Under the pieces are notes generated by a model that saw nothing but the letters and a program-made list of their open reading frames with translations, was not told where the DNA came from and did no database searches. A program made the position numbers and the translations under genes. From positions 1-64,000 of the forward strand of contig JAEUIN010000323.1 of the NCBI GenBank assembly GCA_016793115.1: a stretch of 64,000 bases of DNA, read 5' to 3'. This stretch comes from Planctomycetaceae bacterium (GTDB taxonomy: Bacteria; Planctomycetota; Planctomycetia; Pirellulales; PNKZ01). This document shows positions 8,111 through 17,896 of this stretch, one piece after another (the stretch's first letter is position 1; every line of letters begins with the position of its first letter).

Positions 8111-11100
8111 ATGCTGGCTCGCTTCTTCGTCGATCGCCCGATCTTCGCCACCGTCTTGTCGATCGTGATCGTCATCGTCGGGCTGGTCGCGCTTTCGCGG
8201 CTGCCGATCGCGCAGTATCCCGACGTCACTCCGCCGACGATCGCGATCACGGCCTCCTATCCCGGGGCCAACGCCAAAGTCGTCGCCGACACCGTGGCCG
8301 CGCCGATCGAGCAGGAAGTCAACGGCGTCGAAGGCATGCTCTACATGTCGACGAAGTGCACCAACGACGGGGCGATGACGATCAACGTCACGTTCGAGTT
8401 GGGGACCGACATCGACTTCGCCCAAGTGCTCACGCAGAATCGCGTGGCCGTTGCGCAGGCCAAGCTGCCCGAGGAGGTTCGCCGTCAAGGCGTCACGGTG
8501 AAGAAGAAGTCGCCGAGCATCTTGTTGGCGATCAATCTCGTTTCGAATCAACGGCCCGACACGCCCGCCGCGCTCAATACGCTGCGGTTGGAAATGAGCC
8601 GCTATGCGGTGACCGACATCAAAGACCGGTTGGCCCGCGTGAAAGGAGTGGGCGACGTCACGTTTCTGGGCGCGCGCGATTACAGCATGCGCTTATGGAT
8701 CGATCCGGAACAACTCGCCGACAAGACCATGACGGCCGGCGACGTCGTCGCGGCCCTGCACGAGCAAAACGTGCAGGTCGCCGCCGGGCAGCTCGGTCAG
8801 CCTCCGGGCAACCAGGGGCTCGACCGGCAGATTACGATCAACACGCTCGGCCGACTCGTCACGCCCGAGCAATTCGACGAGATCATTTTGAAGCGCGGGC
8901 CCGACGGGCAGATCGTCCGCGTGAGCGACATCGGCCGCACCGAGCGCGGCGCGAAGAGCTACGAGGTCGACACTTATCTCGACGGCGAGCCGAGCGTCGC
9001 CATGGCCGTGTTCCAACTGCCCGGCTCCAACGCGCTCGAAGTGGCCGACGCCGTCAAAGAGACGATGCGCGAGATTCGCAAAAGCCCCAACTTCCCCGCC
9101 GGACTCGACTACAAGATCGTCTACGACACCACCGTGTTCATCGACGAATCGGTGCACGAAGTCTACAAGACGCTCTTTGAGGCGTTCGCGCTGGTGTTCA
9201 TCGTCGTGCTGTTGTTCCTGCAAGACTGGCGGGCCACGCTGCTGCCGATGATCGACGTTCCCGTCTCGCTCATCGGCACGTTCGCCGTCATGGCGCTCAT
9301 GGGCTTCTCGCTCAATAATCTCTCGCTGTTCGGGCTCGTGCTGGCGATCGGGATCGTGGTCGACGACGCGATCGTGGTCGTCGAGAACATCGAGCGCTGG
9401 ATGAGCAAAGGCTACGCGCCGCGCGAGGCGACCATTCGCGCGATGGACGAGATCACCGGCCCCGTCATCGCCATCACTCTCGTGCTATCGAGCGTGTTCA
9501 TTCCGACGGCGTTCATCGCCGGCATCAGCGGCGAGTTTTATCGCCAGTTCGCGTTGACGATCGCTACCTCGACGATCATTTCGGCCATCAACGCCCTGAC
9601 GATGGCCCCGGCCCGCGCCGTGACGCTGCTTCGCTCGCACGCCCATCCGCCCGCCGGCGAAGAGGGGCATGGGGACGGCGGTCACGACAAGAAGGGAGCC
9701 GAGCACGTCGTCGGAGAAGCGTTGCCCAAATGGGGCTACGCGACGATCTTCGGCCTCGTCGCCTATCTCTACCTCGGCGACATCGCGGCCGGCTTGCTCG
9801 GCGCTCCCGCCGCGGAACACGGCGCCGAGCGACACGGCCCGCAATGGCTGTATTACACGGCGATCGCCGCGGTGTTCGCCGTGGGCGCGGCGGCCGGCTG
9901 GTTCTTGGCGAAGCCGCTGAACTTCGCCTTGTCCTACGTTTTCCGCGGCTTCAACGGCGCGTTCGACGTCGTGACCCGCTTGTTCGGCAAGTTCGCCGCG
10001 CGGATCGTGCGGCTGGCCGTGATCGCGCTGGTGCTCTACGCGGGGCTGCTGTTTCTCACTTACCGCATGACGACGATCGTCCCGTCCGGCTTTATCCCCG
10101 ACCAGGACAAAGGCTACTTGGTGTGCGCCGTCGTGCTGCCCGAAGGGTCGAGCCTGGAGCGGACCGACGCGGTCGTGCGCAGGATGGCCGAAATTTGCCG
10201 CAACACGCCGGGCGTGGCGCACACGCTGGCGATTCCCGGCTATCACATTTTGCAGAGCGTCAATCTGACGAGCACCGGCGGCGCGTTCGTCATTCTCGAC
10301 CCGTTCGAGGAACGGCGACACGATCCGGAACTGCACGCGAGCAAGATCATTCCCAAGCTGCAGCGGCAACTAATGGCGATCCAAGAAGCGCAGATCGTGG
10401 TGTTCGGCGCGCCGGCCGTCGACGGGCTCGGCACCACCGGCGGCTACAAGCTGCAGGTGCAAGACCGGGAAGCGACCGGCTACGAAGCGCTGGAAGAAGC
10501 GACGCAACTGCTCATCGCCGGCGGGTCGCAGGAGCCGGCCGTGACGCGGCTCTTCAGCAGTTTCCGCACGGATCAGCCGCAATTGTTCATCGACGTCGAC
10601 CGCACCAAGGCCAAGATGCTCGGCGTGGCCTTGGGCGACGTTTATCAAACGCTGCAAACCTATCTCGGCAGCGCCTACGCCAACGACTTCACCGAGTTCG
10701 GCCGCAATTGGCAAGTGAACGTGCAGGCCGACGCGCCGTTCCGCCGCAAACCGTCGGACATCGAAAAGCTCGAGGTCCGTAGCACGCTCGGTGAAATGGT
10801 CCCGCTCGGCTCCGTCGTCAGCGTGCGCGACGTCACCGGCCCGTCGATCGTCGGGCGCTACAACACGTACCCCACGGCCGAAATCAACGGCGCCGTTTCG
10901 CCCGGCTATAGTTCCGGCCAAGCGGTGGCGACGATGGACGCCGTCGCCGCGCGCGAATTGCCGCCGAGCATGAGCATCGAGTGGACGGAACTGACGTATT
11001 TGGAAATCCTGGCCGGAAAGGATTTGCTGACCAAGCTCGTGTTTCCGCTGGGCGTGGTGTTCGTGTTCATGGTCTTGGCGGCGCAGTACGAAAGCTGGTC

Positions 11101-11581
11101 GATGCCGATGGCCGTAATCTTGATCGTGCCGATGTCGGTGCTAAGCTCGCTCCTCGGCATCTGGCTCACGCACGGCGACAACAACATTTTCACGCAAGTC
11201 GGTCTGTTGGTGCTCGTGGCCTTGGCGGCGAAAAATGCGATTCTCGTCGTCGAGTTCGCCAAAGAGCGGCAGAACGCAGGCCTCTCGGCGTTCGACGCCG
11301 TGATCGAAGCGGCCACGACGCGTCTGCGGCCGATCATCATGACTTCGGCCGCGTTCATTCTCGGCGTGGTGCCGCTCATGCTCGGCACCGGCGCCGGGGC
11401 CGAAATGCGCAACGCGCTCGGCACGGCCGTGTTCAGCGGCATGATCGGCGTCACGCTGTTCGGCGTGCTGCTGACGCCGGTGTTTTACTACGTGATCATG
11501 CGCCTGAGCGGACTGCACGAAAGCCGAGCGCCGACGGTGAAGCACGAACCGCCGACGGATCCGCCGCCGTCGCACGGCTGA
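8111..11581 (+). CDS. RND multidrug efflux pump (HAE1/AcrB family)
   Basis: 1156 residues against about 1040 for AcrB. It starts with the family-typical MLARFFVDRPIFATVLSI and carries the porter-domain segments and 12 core helices, including FGLVLAIGIVVDDAIVVVEN with the transmembrane proton-relay aspartates. It exports hydrophobic compounds from periplasm and inner leaflet using proton influx, together with the adaptor just upstream. The extra length lies between core TM6 and TM7. It is a His-rich stretch (about 508-530) followed by two additional hydrophobic segments (about 541-567 and 579-603). This leaves an even number of added membrane passes, so overall topology is kept. Substrate unknown. 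Confidence 0.92.
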   Translation: MLARFFVDRPIFATVLSIVIVIVGLVALSRLPIAQYPDVTPPTIAITASYPGANAKVVADTVAAPIEQEVNGVEGMLYMSTKCTNDGAMTINVTFELGTDIDFAQVLTQNRVAVAQAKLPEEVRRQGVTVKKKSPSILLAINLVSNQRPDTPAALNTLRLEMSRYAVTDIKDRLARVKGVGDVTFLGARDYSMRLWIDPEQLADKTMTAGDVVAALHEQNVQVAAGQLGQPPGNQGLDRQITINTLGRLVTPEQFDEIILKRGPDGQIVRVSDIGRTERGAKSYEVDTYLDGEPSVAMAVFQLPGSNALEVADAVKETMREIRKSPNFPAGLDYKIVYDTTVFIDESVHEVYKTLFEAFALVFIVVLLFLQDWRATLLPMIDVPVSLIGTFAVMALMGFSLNNLSLFGLVLAIGIVVDDAIVVVENIERWMSKGYAPREATIRAMDEITGPVIAITLVLSSVFIPTAFIAGISGEFYRQFALTIATSTIISAINALTMAPARAVTLLRSHAHPPAGEEGHGDGGHDKKGAEHVVGEALPKWGYATIFGLVAYLYLGDIAAGLLGAPAAEHGAERHGPQWLYYTAIAAVFAVGAAAGWFLAKPLNFALSYVFRGFNGAFDVVTRLFGKFAARIVRLAVIALVLYAGLLFLTYRMTTIVPSGFIPDQDKGYLVCAVVLPEGSSLERTDAVVRRMAEICRNTPGVAHTLAIPGYHILQSVNLTSTGGAFVILDPFEERRHDPELHASKIIPKLQRQLMAIQEAQIVVFGAPAVDGLGTTGGYKLQVQDREATGYEALEEATQLLIAGGSQEPAVTRLFSSFRTDQPQLFIDVDRTKAKMLGVALGDVYQTLQTYLGSAYANDFTEFGRNWQVNVQADAPFRRKPSDIEKLEVRSTLGEMVPLGSVVSVRDVTGPSIVGRYNTYPTAEINGAVSPGYSSGQAVATMDAVAARELPPSMSIEWTELTYLEILAGKDLLTKLVFPLGVVFVFMVLAAQYESWSMPMAVILIVPMSVLSSLLGIWLTHGDNNIFTQVGLLVLVALAAKNAILVVEFAKERQNAGLSAFDAVIEAATTRLRPIIMTSAAFILGVVPLMLGTGAGAEMRNALGTAVFSGMIGVTLFGVLLTPVFYYVIMRLSGLHESRAPTVKHEPPTDPPPSHG

Positions 11582-11605
11582 GCCGAGTGCGGGATTGTCG
11601 CAAGT

Positions 11606-11736
11606 GTAGGGTGGGTCGAGCGCAGCGAGGCCCACGCGGAAAGGGCGTCAGGTGCCGACCAAGCCCGACGGATCGTAATCCGCGTGGACCTCGCCGGTCC
11701 GTCGCGAATGCGACGGACCGCTTCGACCCACCCGAC
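11606..11736. repeat. GTAG REP pair (short plus long form)
   Basis: A short 34-nt unit (11606-11639, GTAGGGTGGGTC...GAGGCCCACGCGG) is followed after 40 nt by an inverted long unit (11680-11736, 57 nt). The long form contains an inner 10-bp perfect stem, GGTCCGTCGC with loop GAAT. Together they form a BIME-like inverted pair between the efflux pump gene and the polyphosphate kinase gene. The short unit exactly equals the reverse complement of the copy at 55315-55348. Confidence 0.85.
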
Positions 11737-11812
11737 GAAATGCCGCGCACCGACGCGTTTCGGCGCACGACGTAACGTCTTGATAAGCAGCAAACTTGAG
11801 GAGCCCGCGCCG

Positions 11813-12748
11813 ATGAAGCTCAATCTCGATCCCGATCGCAAGATCAAAATCCCCGTCGACGGCGGCAAGGTCGAGTTCAAGTTGAAGGACATCATGGCCG
11901 TGCCGAAGGAGAAGATTTCCCTGAAAAAGGATTTCGATCCCGACTTCACCGGCGGCTTCGACGATAAGGCCGGGGCGCTGCGGCAAGTCGCCGCCAACGT
12001 CGATCGATTGGCGGAACAACAAGACAAGCTCTACGCGCAAGACACCTATTCGCTGTTGATCATCTTTCAGGCCATGGATGCGGCGGGCAAAGACAGCGCG
12101 ATCCGGCACGTGATGTCGGGCGTCAACCCGCAGGGATGCCATGTCACGAGCTTCAAAGCCCCGTCGTCGCTGGAACTCGACCACGACTATCTCTGGCGCG
12201 CCAATCTGGCCCTGCCCGCCCGCGGCATGATCGGCATCTTCAATCGCTCCTACTACGAAGAGCTGCTCGTCGTACGGGTGCATCAAGACTTGCTCGCGAA
12301 GCAGAAGTTGCCGCCGGAGACGATCGACGACGACATCTGGAAACGGCGTTACAAAGAGATCAACAATTTCGAAAAGTATCTCAGCGACAACGGCACCGTG
12401 GTGCTGAAGTTCTTCTTGAACGTTTCGAAGAAGGAACAGAAGAAGCGCTTCTTGGCGCGGATCGACGAACCGGAAAAGAACTGGAAGTTCGAACCGGGCG
12501 ACGTTCGCGAGCGCGGCTTTTGGAAGGAATATCAACAAGCCTACGAAGACTTGCTCAACGAAACGAGCACGCCGGAATCGCCGTGGTTCGTCATTCCGGC
12601 CGACAACAAATGGTTCGCCCGCCTGGCGATTTCGGAAGCGATCTGCACGGCGCTCGAACGACTCGACCTAAAATACCCCGAGGTCGACGACGCGCGGCGC
12701 GCCGAGTTGCAGAAGATTCGCGCCCAATTGGAAGCGGAAGATAAGTAG
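11813..12748 (+). CDS. PPK2-family polyphosphate kinase
   Basis: 311 residues from the ATG at 11813, which has GAGGAG about 9 nt upstream. An upstream in-frame ATG at 11684 would translate part of the repeat and is rejected. PPK2 enzymes transfer phosphate between polyphosphate and nucleoside mono- or diphosphates in the cytosol. Visible signatures: the Walker A-like MDAAGKDS (88-95), the IGIFNRSYYEE segment that carries the Walker B/Arg region, and a lid region around KQKLPPETIDDDIWKRRYKEINNFE. The length and single domain fit a class I or III enzyme; the preferred nucleotide cannot be read from the sequence. The TAG stop (12746-12748) lies within the GTAG that begins the downstream repeat. 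Confidence 0.9.
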   Translation: MKLNLDPDRKIKIPVDGGKVEFKLKDIMAVPKEKISLKKDFDPDFTGGFDDKAGALRQVAANVDRLAEQQDKLYAQDTYSLLIIFQAMDAAGKDSAIRHVMSGVNPQGCHVTSFKAPSSLELDHDYLWRANLALPARGMIGIFNRSYYEELLVVRVHQDLLAKQKLPPETIDDDIWKRRYKEINNFEKYLSDNGTVVLKFFLNVSKKEQKKRFLARIDEPEKNWKFEPGDVRERGFWKEYQQAYEDLLNETSTPESPWFVIPADNKWFARLAISEAICTALERLDLKYPEVDDARRAELQKIRAQLEAEDK

Positions 12749-12848
12749 GGTGGGTCGAAGCGGTTTGTCGCAGCGGCGGCGAACCGGTGAGGCCCACGCG
12801 GTAGCGGGCTTCGATTCCGCGTGGGCCTCGCTGCGCTCGCCCCCCTAC
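12745..12848. repeat. GTAG REP pair between two convergent genes
   Basis: A long forward unit (12745-12801, 57 nt) and a slightly shortened inverted unit (12817-12848) form an inverted pair of 104 nt. The outer GTAG of the left unit contains the stop of the PPK2 gene. The outer CTAC of the right unit contains the stop of the convergent gene (12845-12847). The two genes are thus separated by little more than the repeat. Confidence 0.85.
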
Positions 12849-13777
12849 GAAATCGCCTCGCTCAGTAGTTGTTCGAGCGCTTTGAGTTTCACGGTCCAAG
12901 GCGCGGCGCTTGCCGCCGCCGTTTGCCGCCAACCTTCAAGCGCCGCGAGGCTCCGCTCGTCGACTACGAACTCCGGCGCCGCGATCGCCGCCGGCAGCCA
13001 CGACTCGGCCGCCGCCCGCACGAGTCGCTCGTCGACCGGGCGGACAAGCTCCAAATCGGCGGCCGCCTCGAGCGCGGGCGGCAGCATCGCCCAAGCGAAC
13101 AGTTCGGCGGAGCGACCGGGCCCGACCAATTCGGCGAAGTCGGGCAAGTCGGCGGCCAGTTGCGCCAGGAGCCAGCCGAGGCGGACCGTTTCCGGAAGTT
13201 CGCCCAGCGGATTGGCCAGCACGGCTTCAATGACGACCGTGTTCGACTTGGGTGCGGCCCAGCCGGCCCCGCCGAGAAACGGCGCCACCGCGACGACGCT
13301 CGCCGCGTCGACGATCAACGTCCGCTCGGTCCGCCGGCCGACGGCGGCGAGCATGCCCGGCCCTCGCGTCTCCCACAGCTCGCGCAACGGGCGAAACCGC
13401 AGCTCCAACTCGTCGCGCAGCTTGGGAAAAGCGGCGGCGCTCGCCTGTTCGCAGTCGGTAAGCAAGCCGGCGAGCCGTTCGACGAGGGGCTCGGCTCGCC
13501 CTCGTCCCAGCGATTTTGTGAGCGCCGTATGAGCCAGTTGTCGATTGCTTTCGATCACGGCCGCCGCCGGCACGAGCTCGGCGGAGAACTCGGCGAGCGT
13601 CGCCCCCGCAGCAAGGAGGAAATCGCGCAAGTTCGCGGCCGGCGCGCCGAGTGCGTCGGCCAAGGCCGAGTTCACCGCCGTTTGTCCGCCGGCCAGCCGG
13701 CGGACGGCGTCGAAACAAGCCGCGCTCGGGCTCGCGATCCAAGTTAGCCGAGTCGTCACTGAAAAATCCTCCCGCAC
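12845..13777 (-). CDS. Hypothetical Ala/Leu-rich protein
   Basis: 310 residues, not recognised. It is rich in Ala, Leu and Glu, with long predicted helices, no signal peptide and no obvious membrane segment. A hydrophobic stretch around 155-175 (LIVDAASVVAVAPFLGG) is the most distinctive part. It is divergent from speA, with 98 bp between the starts, so the two genes may share a promoter region. Its TAG stop is provided by the CTAC end of the flanking repeat. Codon use matches the neighbours. An in-frame coding region of this length with matching third-position GC makes a real gene likely, but no function can be named. Confidence 0.6.
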   Translation of the reverse strand: MREDFSVTTRLTWIASPSAACFDAVRRLAGGQTAVNSALADALGAPAANLRDFLLAAGATLAEFSAELVPAAAVIESNRQLAHTALTKSLGRGRAEPLVERLAGLLTDCEQASAAAFPKLRDELELRFRPLRELWETRGPGMLAAVGRRTERTLIVDAASVVAVAPFLGGAGWAAPKSNTVVIEAVLANPLGELPETVRLGWLLAQLAADLPDFAELVGPGRSAELFAWAMLPPALEAAADLELVRPVDERLVRAAAESWLPAAIAAPEFVVDERSLAALEGWRQTAAASAAPWTVKLKALEQLLSEAIS

Positions 13778-13875
13778 TCCGCAAGCTACCCATCTCGACC
13801 GCCGGCGAAAGTCGGCTAAGATTGTACGTTTGAATTTCGAGTGTCGCCGTTTCGTGTTCGGAGAACAGCCCTTCC

Positions 13876-15789
13876 ATGCTCGATCAACAAGCCGCGCCGT
13901 GGACGACGAGCGACGCCGCCGAACTCTACGACGTCGATCGTTGGGGTGCAGGCTACTTCAGCGTCGGCCGAGCGGGCAACTTGCTCGTCCACCCGACGAA
14001 AGATCCGAGCCGCTACATCGATCTCAAGGAACTGGTCGACAATCTCCAGTTGCGCGGCATCGACTTGCCGATCTTGCTGCGCTTCGGCGATATCCTCAAG
14101 CATCGCCTGGGTGAAATCAACGACGTCTTCCAAAAGGCGATTCGCGATCACCACTTCAACGGCAAGTATTGCTGCGTCTACCCGATCAAGGTGAACCAGC
14201 AGCGGCAAGTGGTCGAGGAAGTGCTCGAATACGGCCGGCCGTACAACTTCGGTCTCGAGGCGGGGTCGAAGCCCGAACTGCTGGCCGTCGTGGCGATGGC
14301 CAACAACGACACGCCCATCATTTGCAACGGCTTCAAAGACGCCGAGTTCATCGAAATGGCGATGCTCGCGCAGAAGATCGGCCGCAAGATCATCCCGGTC
14401 GTCGAAAAATACACCGAATTGCAGCTGATTCTGCACTACGCGCAGAAAGTCGGCGTGCGTCCGCAGTTCGGCATGCGCGTGAAGCTCGCGGCCAAGAGCA
14501 CCGGCCGCTGGCAAGGCTCGGGCGGCTACCGCTCGAAGTTCGGCCTCACGGTGACCGAGATTCTCCGCGCGCTCGAAGAGCTCAAGCGCGCCGGCATGGA
14601 AGACTGCTTCAAGCTGCTGCACTTCCACTTGGGAAGCCAGATCCCCAACATCCGCCACATCAAGCAAGCGCTCAACGAAGCGGCCCGCGTGTACGTGGAG
14701 CTGCATCGTCGCGGCGCCGGGTTGGAATACATCGACGTCGGCGGCGGGCTGGGCGTCGACTACGACGGCTCGCAGACCAACTTCGAATCGAGCACGAACT
14801 ACTCGCTGCAGGAATACGCCAACGACGTCGTCTACCACATTCAAAGCCTGTGCGACGACGCCGGCGTGCCCCATCCGACGATCATCAGCGAAAGCGGCCG
14901 CGCCGTCGTGGCCTACCACAGCGCGCTGATCTTCAACGTGCTGGGCGTCTCCGGGCTGGGCGAGACCGACGTGCCGACCGAGCTGCCGCCCGAGACGGAG
15001 CAGCCGCTCGTCGACTTGATGGACACTTACAACAACCTCACGATCCGCAACCTGCTGGAAGGTTATCACGACGCTCAGCAAGCGCTCGAGCTCTCGATGA
15101 ACCTGTTCGCCACCGGCTACCTGCCGCTCGACCAGCGGAGCGTCGCGGAGAACATCTACTGGGCGATCTGCCGCAAGATCCAGCGGCTGGCCAAGCAGCT
15201 CGAATACGTCCCGGAAGACCTGCAGGGTCTCGACGCGCTCCTGAGCGACACCTACTTCTGCAATTTCTCGCTCTTCCAATCGATGCCGGATAGCTGGGCC
15301 ATCAAGCAGTTGTTTCCGGTGCTGCCGATACATCGCTTGGGCGAGCAGCCGACGTCGAACGCCGTGCTCGGCGACATCACTTGCGACAGCGACGGCAAGA
15401 TCGACCAGTTCATCGATCGCCGCGACGTCAAGCGCACGCTGCCGCTGCACAAGTTCAACGGCGAACCGTATTACTTGGGCGCGTTTCTCTTAGGTGCGTA
15501 CCAGGAAATCTTGGGCGACATGCACAATCTGTTCGGCGACACCAACGCCGTGCACGTGGCGCTCGGCCAAAACGGCGAAGTCGTGTTGGAGACGTTAATC
15601 AAAGGCGACACCGTGAAGGAAGCCTTGGAGTACGTCGAGTTCGACGTCAACGTGCTGACGAAAAAGATGCGCACCGACGTCGAGCAGGCCGTCCGCGAAA
15701 ACAAGCTCGACTTCCAAGAATGCGGCAAGCTGCTGCGCTTCTACGAAGAAGGCCTGCAAGGCTACACCTACCTGGAAGACGCGCCGTAG
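13876..15789 (+). CDS. speA: Biosynthetic arginine decarboxylase
   Basis: 637 residues, the usual SpeA length. PLP-dependent fold-type III enzyme converting arginine to agmatine and CO2, the first step of polyamine synthesis by the agmatine route. Visible features: the PLP-binding lysine in YPIKVNQQ (K105), the HFHLGSQ motif in the alanine-racemase-like barrel, the glycine-rich YIDVGGGLGVDYDG phosphate-binding loop, the SESGRA segment, and the C-terminal CDSDGKIDQF motif with the substrate-binding aspartates. No agmatine-processing gene is adjacent. The gene stands alone, divergent from a hypothetical gene and convergent with a metallophosphoesterase gene. Confidence 0.96.
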   Translation: MLDQQAAPWTTSDAAELYDVDRWGAGYFSVGRAGNLLVHPTKDPSRYIDLKELVDNLQLRGIDLPILLRFGDILKHRLGEINDVFQKAIRDHHFNGKYCCVYPIKVNQQRQVVEEVLEYGRPYNFGLEAGSKPELLAVVAMANNDTPIICNGFKDAEFIEMAMLAQKIGRKIIPVVEKYTELQLILHYAQKVGVRPQFGMRVKLAAKSTGRWQGSGGYRSKFGLTVTEILRALEELKRAGMEDCFKLLHFHLGSQIPNIRHIKQALNEAARVYVELHRRGAGLEYIDVGGGLGVDYDGSQTNFESSTNYSLQEYANDVVYHIQSLCDDAGVPHPTIISESGRAVVAYHSALIFNVLGVSGLGETDVPTELPPETEQPLVDLMDTYNNLTIRNLLEGYHDAQQALELSMNLFATGYLPLDQRSVAENIYWAICRKIQRLAKQLEYVPEDLQGLDALLSDTYFCNFSLFQSMPDSWAIKQLFPVLPIHRLGEQPTSNAVLGDITCDSDGKIDQFIDRRDVKRTLPLHKFNGEPYYLGAFLLGAYQEILGDMHNLFGDTNAVHVALGQNGEVVLETLIKGDTVKEALEYVEFDVNVLTKKMRTDVEQAVRENKLDFQECGKLLRFYEEGLQGYTYLEDAP

Positions 15790-15797
15790 CCGCCGTC

Positions 15798-15903
15798 GTA
15801 GGTTCGGTCGCAGTTCGCATGGCCTCGATGACGCAAGACGATGAAGGCCCGCGCGGAATCGACGACTAGGCCGCGTGGGCCTCGCTGCGCTCGCCCACCC
15901 TAC
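15798..15903. repeat. GTAG REP pair, left half degenerate
   Basis: The right unit (15871-15903, CCGCGTGGGCC...CACCCTAC) is well conserved and supplies the TAG stop of the metallophosphoesterase gene at 15900-15902. The left half (15798-15856) keeps GTAGG, GGTCGCAG and a GAAGGCCCGCGCGG end but is diverged. The pair lies between the convergent speA and phosphoesterase genes. Confidence 0.75.
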
Positions 15904-17813
15904 TCCCCGCGCACGAACTGGCCCCAGTTTGTGTTCTGCGTTTCATAGTCGGCCGTGCCGCGCCAGACGGCCTTGGCCGGCTTCTGATCCGTCTCATCGA
16001 AGTCGACCACGATCGGCGTCGCTTGGAAGCTGTGCCACTTGTCGCTTTGGTTTCGTTCGACCGTGCCGATCGGCACGGCGACTTCGAACGTCCAGCCGTC
16101 TTTCGCGGCGGCCGTCGCGACGCTCGCCTCCGTCACCTTCGGCGATCCCTTGAGCGGAACCTTTTGCACCGCCGACGGGCCGCTCGCCCCGGTCGGCGCG
16201 GGAACCGCGAGCCGGTAGACGCCGGTCTTGAGCTTATTGCCGTCGGAGCGCCGCGTGCCGATCCAGCGGGCGTCGAGCGCGATCTGCAACTCGTCGCCGG
16301 TCGTCATCTGATCGTCGGTGACATGTCCGGCGAAGTAGAGGAAGCGATCATCGTAGCCGGTCGTGAACGCGATGCCGGAGTCGGCGGGGCCTTGCCATTG
16401 TTCGGCGGCGCCGACCACGAGCGGCTTCTCGCCGGTGCTCAACTTCAACTCATTCCAATCGCCGACGAGTCCGTCGAGCGTCGGCTTCGCCTCGAGCGAC
16501 GGGCAGGGATACTTCCGATCGATGACGACCGGGAAGGTTCGCTCGGCCGTGAGCGGACGATCGCCGCCGACCGTGCGAATCTTGGCCGTGAGCAGCGTTT
16601 CGGTCAGCTTCTCAAAGGAGATCGTCTCGCTGAACTGCACGTTCACCGCGAACTCGGCCGTTTCGCCGGCCGCCGCCTTGATCACGAGCTTGGCGCTCGG
16701 CTCGACGGTGAGCCCGCGCAGCGGCAGGCCTTCGATTTCGGCGGTGATTTCGACCGGCTCGTCGAACGTGTTCTTCAGCCGCAAGTCGATCCGGCCGGAT
16801 GAGATGCCTTCGTCGGCGTCGACCAAGATCGGCGCCGCTTCCAGGCGCGTCTTCGCCAAGAACTCGCGGAAACGCTCGATCCCCTTCTCGGTCACCGCGT
16901 CGGGCGGCACGATCCCGTCGAGCAGCAAGTTGACCACGGTTGGGCCTTCCGGTTCCATCGTCAGCCAAGCCACGTGATCGAACTCGCCGTACGGCACGCC
17001 GCGGAGTTGCGAGCCGCCGCCGGTCGTCGCCAGATGGTAGTACTTCATCCCGCGCCGATCGTATTGCACGTAGTGATGCACGTGCCCGGCGAACACCGAA
17101 TGCGGCCGATCCCCTAAGAGCTTCTCGACCGCCGGCCAATTGGTTTTGTCTTCGTTGCCCGCCGCTTTGGCCCGCTCCGAGATCACCCACAACGGTTTAT
17201 GGAAGAAGAGCAACGTCCAGCGGGCGTCGGTACGTTTTGCCAGATCGTCTTTCAACCACGCCAATTGCTCCGGCCCGATCTGATCGTGGGTGTCTTCCGA
17301 CGAGAGCGCCACGAAATGCACGCCGCGATAGTCGAACGAATACCACTCGCGGCCGAAATGCTTCCGCCACATTTCGTGCATCTTCGGGTTGCTTACGTCG
17401 TGGTTGCCCGCCACGAAGAAGAACTTCATCTGCATCGCGTCGATGAAGCCGAGAAATTCCTTCCATTCGGCTTCGATCTCCGCGGGGTCTTCCGAATAGC
17501 CCTCGATCAGATCGCCCACACTCATCACGAACGTCGGCCGCAGCAGGTTCAACCGCTCGACGGCCTTCATCCAGATTCCCGGCCGGTGCCCGCCGGTGTT
17601 GTCGGTCATGATCGCGATCTGAAACCGGTCGGGGTCGTCGAGCGTCGGCTTGTCGCTCCAAGGTTTCGGTCCCTCGACGGCGGGCAAGATGATGCCGCGC
17701 GGGAACTTCGGGGCGTTGTTCGCGTCGTCGTGTTCGTGCACATGTCCCTCGTGTGCGAAGGCGGGGCCGATCAACGACAAAGCGACGACGAAAGCGAGAG
17801 CCGAACGAGGCAT
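15900..17813 (-). CDS. Secreted calcineurin-like metallophosphoesterase with C-terminal CBM9-like domain
   Basis: 637 residues. A Sec signal peptide (residues 1-20, cleavage near AFA|HEG) is followed by a His/Asp-rich stretch. The catalytic domain (about 60-330) shows the metallophosphoesterase motifs: the SVGDLIE block, AGNHD, an LFFHKPLW histidine and AGHVHHY. The first motif is atypical, TDNTGGH instead of DxH. The middle part is Ig-like. The last 180 residues (GDWNELKLSTG onward) resemble a family 9 carbohydrate-binding beta-sandwich. It should cleave phosphomonoesters or diesters outside the cytoplasm, perhaps on a polysaccharide surface (inference). The stop is donated by the flanking repeat. 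Confidence 0.85.
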   Translation of the reverse strand: MPRSALAFVVALSLIGPAFAHEGHVHEHDDANNAPKFPRGIILPAVEGPKPWSDKPTLDDPDRFQIAIMTDNTGGHRPGIWMKAVERLNLLRPTFVMSVGDLIEGYSEDPAEIEAEWKEFLGFIDAMQMKFFFVAGNHDVSNPKMHEMWRKHFGREWYSFDYRGVHFVALSSEDTHDQIGPEQLAWLKDDLAKRTDARWTLLFFHKPLWVISERAKAAGNEDKTNWPAVEKLLGDRPHSVFAGHVHHYVQYDRRGMKYYHLATTGGGSQLRGVPYGEFDHVAWLTMEPEGPTVVNLLLDGIVPPDAVTEKGIERFREFLAKTRLEAAPILVDADEGISSGRIDLRLKNTFDEPVEITAEIEGLPLRGLTVEPSAKLVIKAAAGETAEFAVNVQFSETISFEKLTETLLTAKIRTVGGDRPLTAERTFPVVIDRKYPCPSLEAKPTLDGLVGDWNELKLSTGEKPLVVGAAEQWQGPADSGIAFTTGYDDRFLYFAGHVTDDQMTTGDELQIALDARWIGTRRSDGNKLKTGVYRLAVPAPTGASGPSAVQKVPLKGSPKVTEASVATAAAKDGWTFEVAVPIGTVERNQSDKWHSFQATPIVVDFDETDQKPAKAVWRGTADYETQNTNWGQFVRGE

Positions 17814-17896
17814 CGGCGAGGTCTCCGGAGACGGCGGGTGACAAGGCGGGAGCGTGCCAGTCTAAGTCGCGGCTCTTCGCGGCACAACGACCTAAC

